Source of the DNA: Porogramme epimiltina
Lineage: Eukaryota; Basidiomycota; Agaricomycetes; Polyporales; Polyporaceae
Direction of reading: 5' to 3'
Length of the DNA: 64,000 nt
Assembly (NCBI GenBank): GCA_900155495.1
Contig: FTLJ01000230.1
Span: forward strand, 1 to 64,000
Each line of letters starts with the position of its first letter. The first letter of the stretch is position 1. The notes below the pieces were generated by a model. That model searched no databases. It was given only the letters and a program-made list of their open reading frames with translations, and was not told the origin of the DNA. Below are positions 10,796 through 21,869 of this stretch, piece after piece. The translations under genes were made by a program, and so were the position numbers.

Positions 10796-12647
10796 GCTTG
10801 TAGACAAGGTCTGGTGCGCTATCTTGCAACAGAGGACTGCAATCGTTATAAGTATGGGGCCTCTGATGAACGCTGCGGGTGCCGGAATCAGTGATCTGAC
10901 GTGGGCGGCCACCCGTGCATCCGAAAATTGAGTTACTTACGAGCTCGGATTATGTGTGCCTATACCGCGGATGCGGACGCAAGGTGGGTTGGAGACGAAT
11001 TGAATTGTGCTCACCGCGGGCGTGTGAGCCCGAGGGCTGCCGCTGCCAAGGTCTCGTGTTCGCGCAGTTCTCAGGGCGCCTTATGTCCATGACGGGACTC
11101 GCCGCGCAAGTCGTCAGCTTCGTAGCGCTTGTGGCGCTTCCCGGGCCCTACTGCGTATCCGTCGTTCGACGTCGATCTCCGTGAACATCTGTTAGTAGCT
11201 CCATCGATGTACGCCCTGCGGAATACGCAACTGTGCGTACCGAAAGGTACCTGCTGAGCCGCAGTGCTGACTCGAGCTGCGACCTATGCAACGTCAGTAT
11301 ACGACTCACCCGGCGTCAATTCTGGTGTGTTTCGACGCCACCACACTCGGCAGCTGACGTGGAGGGCGGCAAGAACACCAGTCCTCCATGGTGTCCGTCA
11401 TGCGGGTGCGTGTATACGGGCTGCGTGAATATCGTACTATGGGGGTAACGTCCGATGAGACCGCTATGTTCGGCAATCACCCACAACGTTCCACTCTCGG
11501 TAAACGGTGTTCTTTGTCCTTGGTAAGTTGGATTCTTCGAAGGGTGCCCACGTGTCGTCTATAATGCTCACGGCCTCTGTTCCCCATTTATGGATGCTGG
11601 TGTTGGTGCTAAGGTGACGCAGTTAGTCGCTTGAGGGGGTTTGATGTCATCATAACAAGACTCACTGCGCAGTATGCCGCGGGCTATAAATGCGTTGTTG
11701 CTCGTAATTAGATCTGCTTAGTAACGAAAGTAGTTTCCTGTTGTGTATTCTCGAACCGGTGCATGTATATGCATAGAGCAGCGAGAGAATTGCGGTGCAG
11801 TCAATCAGCGATGACGATAAAGTGTCTCGAGCGGACCGAGCGCAAAATTCAAGGTCAAGACTCAAAACTGCCCGCTTCTAGAGACACGCCAATAAGCGCC
11901 CAAACTTGGTGCACGTGAGCGCATTGCGTCGTTGTCATCGACAGTCCGACTGTCTGGCAACTCACCATCACCTTTGACTTTCGAGGTCACTACAATAGTA
12001 CACTAATCCTTCTCATATCTTGGTTTCTCATTGTAGTTCCAACGCACAACACCACACACCTTAGCGGCCACCGGCCGAGGCCTGATGTGGTCATTGCAGC
12101 TAGCGGCCACAAGAAAAATTGAATAGCCCTTCAATGGGAGGCTATCGGGCAGGTATATCCTCGGCGCTCGCGATCCGCACAGATATCTCCCTGTACGGAC
12201 AATGGTGGGCGCGGTTGGCATTCATTCACCTACAACATTTCACTCTCAGTAGACAATACACCTGGTCTCCGAACTCTACCTGCCTGCTTTCCGGAGCACC
12301 AGATAACATTGGCAACTTAGGTTGAAGATGACATCGTAAGGGCCCTTACGAGTCACAAGAGGCATTAGATCTAGACGATCGTGAGGGAACTCAGATTGTG
12401 CTGACCATGCCCTGCGTTTCGTGCTCCTGAACTAACATGGACATAGGGAGTCGGCGTTTCTCGGATGATAATGTCGGACTTGGTGCAGGATGTGTACTAT
12501 CTTGTATGCTATGGGTTAAACGCAAACACTCTTCACACAATTCGTCTCTATCCAGTCTTAAGCTATCGCGAAACAACACATGAACTGAAACAGGTCGTGG
12601 GCATTATGGATTAGAACGTCGCGTATGGTAATATAACAGAGCTTAAT
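10796..12647. other. Intergenic between P450 B and C; part of duplicated unit
   Basis: No gene is supported. The part nearest B is its promoter. Similarity to the region upstream of C continues at a constant offset of about 4.13-4.15 kb, for example CCGAAAATTGAG at 10921 versus 15062 and the GCACGTG site at 11911 versus 16041. The whole spacer therefore belongs to the B/C duplication. Confidence 0.6.
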
Positions 12648-14935
12648 CTACGCCTTGAGAGCCTTGACCTTAAGCAGAAGCTCCGGCTTCTCGCTCTCTT
12701 CGCCCATCGTCGGATACCCCACAGCCGACGCATTCCACGCGATCGCCTTGTCCGTGACCTCGAATGCGAAGACGGGCAAGAGTACTGACAGAACGACCTC
12801 TGCGAAGAGTTGTGTCGTCAGCGCATCACGCGATAGGACGGAGGGGGAGAAGACTACTCACTCATTTCGAGCTGGGAGAACTTGAATCCACTGTTATGCG
12901 TGTCAGGGAGTAGTTTACGACGAAGGGGACAAATGATTGAACTTACATGCAAGAACGAGTGCCAGCAGCAAAGGTCATCCTAACAAGGCGGATGACATGG
13001 GTGTTAGAGATATGAAAACAGATTTGTGCTGCATGCGCTCACAGGTGTGCATATACACCGGGGATGCGAGCGTTCTCCAAGACGGTCGGAAGGGGGCTGA
13101 GCCAGCGCTCTGGCTTCCACTCCTTCGCATCCTCGCCCCAGAGCTCCTCATTCACATTGCTCGCCTGGTAGTGCGTGAGCACCAACATGCCGCGTGGGAT
13201 GATAAGTTCCGTGAATTCCCGCCCGTCGGTCCCGCGCACGGGATGGGAGAGCGGAAGCACGGTCTCCTTAGCAGCCCTAAAAGAGGAAACACCATGAGGT
13301 CGTCTCGTGGATAATTGAAGGGATAAAACGCACGTGCGGCCGGACATCATCACCGGGGCGTAAACGCGAAGCGTCTCACGACAGACAGCGTCCAGGTACG
13401 GGAGTTTGACCAAGTCATCATATGCGATATCGGAGCGGTCACCACCCTGGGCTTCGATGATCTCCGCTCGGAGTTTCTCCTGGACATCGGGATTCTCGGC
13501 TAGGAGGTGGAAGATACGAGAGAGCGCGTTAGATGTGGTATCCATACCAGCAAGAATGAAGGTCCTAAGTAGGAAGAGTTAGCGCATTTCAGGTAGCTGT
13601 ATGCCCTCTGGGGACTTACGACATCTGCGCCTGGATTTCATCATCCGTCATCTTCTCGTTGTCTGCGGCGGCCATGTTGGACTTGACTGCATCGCCCATC
13701 ACTGGTCAGTGGCGGAAGAGTGAGAACGCAAAAGGCGGCGCACGGCAGATGCTCATGATATCCTTCCCCTCTCCAACCTCGTGCGCTAGAGCTGCATCTC
13801 CTTTCGCCAACAGTGCCTTCTTCTCCATAATGATTTCCCGAGAGCGGCGCTCCATCGTGTCGTAGATGGACATGAGCTTCGTGATCCTTTTGTTCGAGGA
13901 GAAGCGGAGAAGAGAACGGGAGATGGAGTCAGGCAGATACCACGAAACGTTCTGGACTACGAGACCAAATATGGGAAACAAGTGGGAGAGAGTTGGGCTG
14001 CGGGCGGAATCCAGTCAGCTCAGCGTCTATCGGCATAAGACGCTACAGGAAACGCGTACAAGAACAGCTTGAGGGACTCGCCATAGTCGTCAGTGGAGTC
14101 GTCGAGGAAGTTGTCGAAGGAGTACCCTAGCCCGGCCTGTCCGAGCATCTCAAGCGTAGTGCGCGCCATCCAGCCGTTCACGTCGAGCTCTTCTGCCACA
14201 GCACTCGCGGGAAGACGTTTACCAATAGCTTGAGCGACCTAAAGCGGGTTTTTCAGAGACGAATCGGCATCGCGCACGGTCATACATACGTCGTGAGCTA
14301 CATTGTAGAAGATGTGGGTCATGTTGCGCAGATGAGCCGCCGAGAACACGGGGTTGAGGAGCTTTCTCTGACGCCTGTGTTGCTCTCCTTCCGTAGTCAA
14401 AATCCCGGGCCCGAGGAGCAAGTGAAGGTCACTGTGGAACATTATGAGATGGATATGGCACAGGAAGATATACTGAGTTTTCGCTGAACGCACTTCGAAG
14501 GTTCCAAGCCCTTTGGAAAGGATTCTTGATCCTTGACCATCATTGTGTGTAAGGCCTTCGGATCATGGATAACAACCATGCGCATCTGAGTGAATACAGT
14601 GAGCGTGGTGAGGAGGAACATTTGAAACCCGACTAAAAGTGTGCTTACTCCGAGAACGGACTGAACAATGAAGGCCGGACCATACGTGTCCGCCCACTGT
14701 GCCCAGGTCCTCCAGCTTTGACGGCCGGTGATCTCCGGTAGAACTCCTGGAAAGTGCGGTGTAAGCTGTCTTTCGACACCCTAAATGCCACCGAGAACAT
14801 ACCGAAGAGCAGCGATTTGGAAGGGGGATGAGGAAGATTATCGACGGAATAGGAGATAAAATAGTTCCGGAACAGCCTCCATAGTACATACAAGAGACCC
14901 GCGGAAGCGGCAACAATAGGCAGCGACGGGGGCAT
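12648..14935 (-). CDS. Cytochrome P450 C
   Basis: A close copy of B. The start MPPSLPIVAASAGLLYVLW at 14935 encodes the membrane anchor. The I-helix AGMDTTS is at about 13529-13552, ETLR near 13363-13380, PERW near 13098-13117 and the haem loop FAAGTRSCI at 12946-12979, with the Ile codon interrupted by an intron. The gene ends at the TAG at 12648-12650. A TATAAT-like box sits near 14977-14984, about 45 bp upstream. I see no frameshift in the conserved exons. The mid-protein exon with SSNKRITKLMSIYDTMERR is nearly the same as in B, so B and C appear to be the youngest pair of the left arm. The substrate is unknown. Confidence 0.9.
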
Positions 14936-16655
14936 GTTCGTGAACGAGGTCCAGTGCGCTATGTTGCGATAGTGCAACAATTATATGGGGCCTCTGATAA
15001 ACGCTGCTGGTGCCGGGATCAGTGATCTGACGTGGGCGCACGACGACGGCCACCCGTGCATCCGAAAATTGAGTGACTTACGAGCTCAGATTATGCGTGC
15101 CTGTACCGCGGATGCGGACGCGGGGTGAGTTGGGGATGAATTGAACGGCGCTCGGGGCGGGTGTGTAAGCCCGAGGTCCTACCACTGCCAAGGTCTCATG
15201 TTTGCGCCGCAGTCTCAGGGTGCCTTGCAATTGTGCCCATCGCGGAACTCGCCACGCAAGTCGTCGGCTTCACAGGCGACGGAGCGCTCGTGGGGCTTCC
15301 GAGCTGCGTGTTCGACGTCGATCTCTGTGAGTATCTGTTGGTGGTTCTATTGATGTACATCCTGCGGAGTATAGGTATAACTGTGTGCACCAGAGGGCCG
15401 TTTTTAAGCAGCGATCGTGGCGCGAGCTGCAACTCAAGCAGCATCAATAGCCTTCTCGAGAATTCGGGCCCAGTGACGATTGATTCTACATTGACTCTAG
15501 TCTCATTATCATCCGTTTCAACGCTACATACGACCATGCCCTTCGCAGCTGACTTGTATGGCAGCAAGGAATGATAGACTTCAGTGGTATCCGTCGTGTA
15601 GGTGCGTGCGTACGGTCTGCATCATGGATATCGTTCCATGCGGACAGCGTTTGATGGGACGGGTATGTTCGGTAATTACCCGCAGCGTTGTACTCACGAT
15701 GAACAACGGTCCTGGATCACTCGAATGCTAAGTACCTGCGCGTTGTATAAAGTGCTCATCCCTCTGTTCGTCATTCTTAGTGTGCGCTAGCGTTATGACA
15801 ACGTGCCAAAATGATATGGCAGGGAGTAATTCGAGGGTGTTTTTGTGATATAGTAACAGGACTCACTGAGTAGTAATGCAAATAGATTTCTAGAGCCGCA
15901 AGTGAATGAGATAGAGTGAACCAGCGATGACAATGGAAGGTCTTTAGCAGACCGGGCGTAAAATTCGAAAAGTCACCGAGTTCGGAAATTGGAAGTCAGG
16001 TTCAAACTCGAAGGCCGGTGAATAAGCGCCCGAACATAGTGCACGTGGGCACATTGCGTCATCGCCATGGTGAGAGTCCAGACTTCACTGCAATTCACCC
16101 CGCTGGACTTCCGACTTTCCGAGTCGTGGACTGTAACTTTGGCACCCCTACTCGCAATTCCTCGCAACAGTGCTCTTATCAGTCTCATGAAGGCTACTAT
16201 ATCCAAGACCGTTAACCTCTTGAGGTATTGAATGTTGCACTTGTATAGAGATCCCGGATCAAGTAAGGGGCGATTCCGAACAGTAAGAATGCGCGAGACA
16301 TCCGAACAATCCCCTTATATTGACTTCCTTTGCGTAGTCTTGACGACTAGTCATCTACTAGTAGCTTCTATTCATCAACGCTGGATTGCCTCATAGGTAT
16401 TGCTTTGTTGACTTGATAATTAGAAGACTCGGTCTCCTAGGGTTCGGCGCAAAGCGGCGCAGGGCGGAGGCTGTGCGGCGGGAGTAGGGTTTAGGAGATA
16501 CCCGCCTCCGCGCCCAGCTCTGCCGCGCCACAAACCTGTCCTTTGCATTCCACCTCCTAGAAGACCGTACATAAACAGCCAGGGCTACCACAATAGCACC
16601 CAATCGTGAGTCTCCACCTCTCATTGAACAACTCAAAGTCGCGGATACCACCATC
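14936..16655. other. Intergenic between P450 C and the C2 gene
   Basis: The segment to about 16.1 kb is the copy of 10.8-12.0 kb and includes the C promoter. From about 16.3 kb it changes to the 5' leader of the C2-domain gene. No gene is supported here. Confidence 0.55.
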
Positions 16656-18319
16656 ATGCCTGGCGGGCGCAAAAACCCGATACAGATGTCGCAAATCATC
16701 GGCACGCTCCACAACGCCATGTCCCGCGCCAAGGACCAAGCAAAGGACGCCAAGGCCTCCGCCGCGGCCATCATTCAGGACCCAGATGTCGAGAGGCACT
16801 TTGTCGACCTCACTATCAAGTTTATCGGCGCATCGGGCCTGCCGAAAATGGACGTCGTGGGGTCAGCGGACCCCTATTTCGTGGCGAAGCTTGACGACAA
16901 GCTCTCGTTTGTGTGAGTGCCTCTTTTCCAACAACCTGATAATCACTGATCTCGGCGCACCGCTTTGCATACGAACTTTGGATGTGCTTATACTTAGATC
17001 GACCGTTAAGCCAGATACACTGTCTCCGGTGTGGAATGAACTATGGAAGATCCGGAATGTTCCGAATACAGCCACCCTCCACGTTGAAGTCCTCGACAAG
17101 GATGTCGGGAACATCACTGACGACCACATCGGGACGTTCTCGACACCCGTCACCGATGGAGCGAAAGAGCTCACCATCGAGAGCGCCTCCATACGCAGAA
17201 ATCGAGGAACGTTTTGGCTGCAGGTAGGTTACGCTTCATCACCATCCCGCGTGCTACACTTACGCTTCAACTCAGATCGAATCGACACCCTCAACAGACC
17301 AAAAGGCCGAACGACGACAGTTTATCTTCGACGGCCCCATCCGCTTCTCACGGCACTTCTCTCCCACTATCGGGCGGCTCACGAACCTGAACGACGCACG
17401 CCTCTACTCGACATGGAAGATCTACATCAAGGGCGTCCGCATGTTCTTCGGCGACACCGTCCAGCACTGGAATACGTCATACAAGGCCGCCCAGGCGATC
17501 TTTCAAGGCCCTGCCTCCATCGCAGTCCGCTCGACGATCCAGGCCGGCCACCGCATGCTCTACGCGCGCACGACGACGAACGGTTTCGGCGTCATCGACG
17601 GCGCGCAGGACGTCTTCCGGCTCATCCTGCACGGCAGCGTTGGCAGCCCCGACGGCACCACGAGCGGCGCCGGCCCAACCCCCAGCCCAAGCTTCCTCTC
17701 GAACTTCGGGCCGAACGGACACCGCGAAGCCGCCGCCACCGCCGCCGCCGCGTCCATGCCATACGCGCACCGCGTGAAGCCCGCAGTGTACACGTACGTC
17801 GTCGCTGTCGAGGACGACTCCTTCCGCTTCTCCGAGACCGGCGCGGCCTTCTTCGTCGACTTCGCGTCCAAGCACGCTTTGCACGCCAACTGCGCGCCCG
17901 CCGTGCGCTACTCGGGCGAGTTCCACCCGCGCCCCGCGGGCGGGTGGGAGAACTTCGCGGACGGCACGCCCGACGACGCCGTCCGCTGGGAGCTCGTGAT
18001 CGACAACAACAGCGGCACGTACTCGCCCGACCCGCTCATGCTCCCCGACCTCAAGGAGCTGCTCGAGTACAACTTCCCCGGCTTCACCGTGCACGCGTGG
18101 GACCGCAACGACCCGCGCCTCGTGCACAGCCGTGAGGCGTGCCGCGCGTATGCGTTGGACAAGAGAGGCGTGCGCCAGGAGGAGCTGCAGCCGCACGCTG
18201 CGGCTGGGCAGTTGACACTCTCGCAGAGTGTCAAGGCACAAGGTGGCGCCGCTCCGATCGGTGACGGGGAGCTTGGGATGGATGGCACTAACGATGTTGG
18301 GGAGGCTGCGACGAACTGA
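16656..18319 (+). CDS. C2-domain protein of unknown function
   Basis: Three exons (16656-16912, 16998-17223, 17276-18319) join in frame to give 508 residues. After a short N-terminal helix rich in Lys, Ala and Asp, residues about 50-160 form a C2-like beta-sandwich. It begins LTIKFIGASGLPKMD and contains the calcium-loop motif GSADPYFVAKL, then TLSPVWNE and VLDKDVG. C2 domains bind phospholipid membranes, often with calcium. The remaining 340 residues (GDTVQHWNTSYKAAQAIFQG, FRFSETGAAFFVDF, LKELLEYNFPGF) are one long exon matching no family I recognise. No signal peptide or transmembrane helix is evident. It lies on the opposite strand between P450s C and D. I considered phosphatidylserine decarboxylase, which can carry a C2 domain, but saw no catalytic motif. 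Confidence 0.82.
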
Positions 18320-18563
18320 GGTGGTTTGTGTTTGTAGGCCCGTGTTTGACGTTCGCGCGACTAGGTTCCACGTTTCTAACCTTATTCTTCTACTTACCTA
18401 TGTATCCCCAGCGCTGGAGTTCCGCTTTGACGTGTAACTCTCCATACCCCGTTTCTTGTTTTATGAACTAACCCAATGCATCGCAGTCACACCGAGACGA
18501 TGTTATAGTAGTTCGTCTGTATCTCATGTGACACGATAGATATATAGTGTATGTCTGATGACT

Positions 18564-20856
18564 CTACGCCTTCAACTTCCGCACTCTGAGTAGTAGCTCT
18601 GGCTTTGTGCTCTCCTCTCCCATTGTAGGATACATGACCGCAGAAGAATTCCACGCTACAGGTGTCCCTGTGTCTTCTAGAGCGAAATGTGACAAGAGCA
18701 TCGCAAGGACAATCTCTGAAAACAGAAATTGAGAAAGGAGAAAGCGTAACTGATTCGAAAAAGCATGCACTCACTCATCTCTAGCTGGGAAAACTTGAAT
18801 CCTCTATCAAGATAAAGATAATCAGCAACCACGAGCAGGAATGCGTTAGATATTGTCAGACGTACATGCAAGACCGCGATCCTGCCGCAAAGGTCATTCT
18901 AAGGGGGTGGGTAGTAAGCACACGCAAACCATCCAACATCGAAATTGGGCTCACAGATGCGCATATACGCCAGGGATGTGAGCGCCTTCGAGTTGTGCAG
19001 GGAGGGACGACAGCCACCGCTCTGGTTTCCATTCCGCAGCGTCTTCGCCCCACAAGGACTGGTCCGCATTGCTTGCCTGGTAGTGGGTGACAGCAATAGT
19101 GCCGCGCGGAGCAATGATCTCGGTGATCTCGCGACCGTCTCTACCGCGCACGGGCTGTGACAAGGGTATGACCGTATCCTTGGAAGCCCTGGAACGAACC
19201 AGTCAGCACTAGCGTCCTGTTACGGCGAGCGGATGGATAACGTACGTGCGGGTAGACAGTGTTACTGGAGCGTATACACGGAGCGTCTCGCGACACACTG
19301 CGTCGAGATACGGGAGTTTGATGAGGTCGTCGTAGGCAAGGTCCGTCTGATCGCCACCCTGAGCCTCGAGGATCTCTGCGCGGAGCTTGCTCTGAACATC
19401 TGGGTTCATGGCAAGGAGCTGAAGGATGCGGGAGAGCGCGTTGGAGGTTGTATCCATGCCCGCGAGAATGAAGGTCCTATGCGAATTGTGTCATCTCAGC
19501 GAGAAGGTCAACGGCGCGGGAACTATTGCTTCACATACGACATCTGGGCGACGATCTCATCATCAGTCATCTTCTCGTTATCGGCGGCAGCCATATTAGC
19601 CTTGACTTAGGGTCTATCAGCCACAGGAAAAGAAGCATACAAGGGTCCGTCTAACTCACGGCAAATGCTCATGATGTCCTTCCCTTCACCCACTTCATGC
19701 GCCAGAGCCGTGTCGCCCTTCGCTAGCATCGCCTTCTTCTCCGCAACGATCTCCTCAGAGCGGCGGGCCATGCTGTCGGAGATACGCATAAGGTCCCTGA
19801 ACTTCTTCTGCGGGTGCGTGGAGAAGAAGGCGTGGATCGCCCGGTCGGGGAGCACCCGCGAGAGCCAATCAATGCCGCTGTTGATCAAGCGCGCCCGGGA
19901 AAGAGATGGGCTGGTAGAAGAGGAGGTTGAGACAGTTGAAAGGAAGGCACGTGACACGTCAAACAGACTTACAAGAATTGCTTCAGAGACTCGCCGTAGT
20001 CGTCTGTAGAGTCTTCTAGGAAGTTGTCAAACGAGTACCCGAGGCCCGCCTGGCCTAGCATCTCCAGCGTAGTACGTGCCATCCATCCGTTGATATCAAG
20101 CTCTTCAGCGTCCCCGTTTGCAGGAATACGCTTTTCGATAGCTTCCTGAACCTACGTAGATATTCAGCGCTGGAGTTTCATAACTGAGTGACCGAAAAAG
20201 ACTTACTCGATGAGCCACATTGTAGAATATATGCGTCATGTTTCGAAGGTGGGCGACCGAAAAGACAGGGTTGAGGAGCTTTCTTTGTCGTTTGTGCCTG
20301 ACCCCGTTCACGGAAAGCACGCCGGGTCCCAGAAGGAAGGTAAATGTGCTACAAGGGAGGTTCGCGTCAGCGATACTTTCGTCCCTTCAACAGAGGGAAA
20401 TGCATACTTCAATCGCCCTAGGCCCTTTGGCCAGATATCTTGGTCTTTGACCATGATAGCATGTATTGCCTTGGGGTCGTGTAGCACCACCAGACGCATC
20501 TAAGCAAACATAGCGTCAATTACCACAGGATCACGACAAAAGCGGCAAGACTTACACCAAGCACCGCGCGAATCACGAACGCAGGCCCATACACCTGCGC
20601 ACACCTCGCCCACTCCCGCCAGCCCTGGCGCTTCGCAAAGTCCGGCATATTCCCTACAATATGCAGAACGTGAGAAGGATCAGACCTCACGTAACGCCCT
20701 GTGCGTTCCAGAAACCCACGCACCGTACAGCAACGAGGACGCAGGTGGGCCGGGGAGGTTGTCCGCCGCATAGCGCTGGAAGTAGTTGTGGAACACCCTC
20801 CAAAGCAGATACACCACCCCCGCCGACACGGCTGCTGCTGGGAGGGAGAACGGCAT
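18564..20856 (-). CDS. Cytochrome P450 D
   Basis: The innermost P450 of the left arm. The start MPFSLPAAAVSAGVVYLLW at 20856 gives a membrane anchor followed by LPGPP, the classical hinge, unlike the LPQPP of A-C. The I-helix AGMDTTS lies near 19442-19462, ETLR near 19277-19292, PERW near 19014-19030 and the cysteine loop FAAGSRSCI at 18865-18898. The C-terminus is LLLRVRKLKA. In hinge, the MVKDQDIWPKGL segment and the NPVFSVAHLRNMTHIF region it resembles P450 E more than its neighbour C. D and E are head to head across the centre of the cluster and may be an inverted pair. All core motifs are intact; the substrate is unknown. Confidence 0.9.
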
Positions 20857-21869
20857 GAGACCCGAGGCACAGTGAGCTGAGCACGGCCCCCCGCTGGTGG
20901 TTCTTTATCAAGGAGCGCGGCGGGGACTGTGGGTCCTGGGAGGGCCGGTTGTGTGCGTCGCGCGTCGGCCCGCAGAGTGAGACCAATGACCAGCTCGGAC
21001 GACTTACGTGTGCGTACAGAAGCGGGAGTGCAGCATACTTCAAGCCAAACCCGAGCGCTCTAGGGCCAACTGATCCCGGGTGACACTGCGCCGCCGCGAG
21101 AAGATCGGAGGCGGACAGCGCGGCATGCGCGCACTACAAATCCTTCCGCTTCCGGCCCCGGCGCCTCCCGATTGGGCGATTGGGCGCACAGGAGCTGCGC
21201 CGATTCCCAAGTGTGCGGCTGCGGGTATGTTATGCTCAGGCCTGCGCATTTAAACTTGAAGCAGCCTGAAACTGACCAGCAAGCATTATGACCAGACACG
21301 CGTGTTAAGTCGCGCTTATTGCAGTCCTGTTGACCGACGCGCACTTGCGATAGTCGACGAGTGTTGTCAGCCGTGTTCAAGTTCTCACACGAATCCCGAG
21401 ACTCGAGCAGAACAGTGAACACGGACATAATAATTCTCGATCGACGTTCTCGCAGGATGGTGAAATGACGAGTCAACCCGGCGCCGTCCACGCCGCAGGC
21501 GCGCGGCGGCGCCGGGTGGGGTGGGGGGAGGAGCAAAGTCCACTCTGCATTTACAGCACTGAAAACATATACGGACGAGGGGGGTGTGGGAAAAGCACCT
21601 GTGGAATAGATGAGAGCACGGGTATGCGGAATCATCGCCTATGACAACATGTAATAGCTACAAGGGGGTCGCATGGGGTTGGTGGAGATGTTGATTATAG
21701 TACAGTGTTGCCTTCCAGCCTGGAGCAACGAGCGCGGTCGAAAGCACCAACACGAAAAAAACCGACGAGGAAAGCAGAAGCGAAAACAAACAGGACGATC
21801 AGCGGGGGGAACACAATGCCAAGGCGCGTGCGACACGCACCGTTTTGCTCGCGACAAACTGGGAAAGGG
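20857..21869. other. Intergenic, no supported gene
   Basis: It lies between the D start and the 3' end of the 711-residue gene, so it should hold the D promoter. A GATAAA-like sequence near 20901-20907 (minus strand) is a weak TATA candidate. Nothing coding is supported. Confidence 0.4.

Noticed and set aside
16606..18135. 509-residue open frame
   Set aside because: An Arg/His-rich shadow of the C2-domain gene in another frame, crossing that gene's introns.
16656..18319. Phosphatidylserine decarboxylase identity for the C2 gene
   Set aside because: A C2 domain is present, but no LGST-type self-cleavage motif or other decarboxylase signature was seen.
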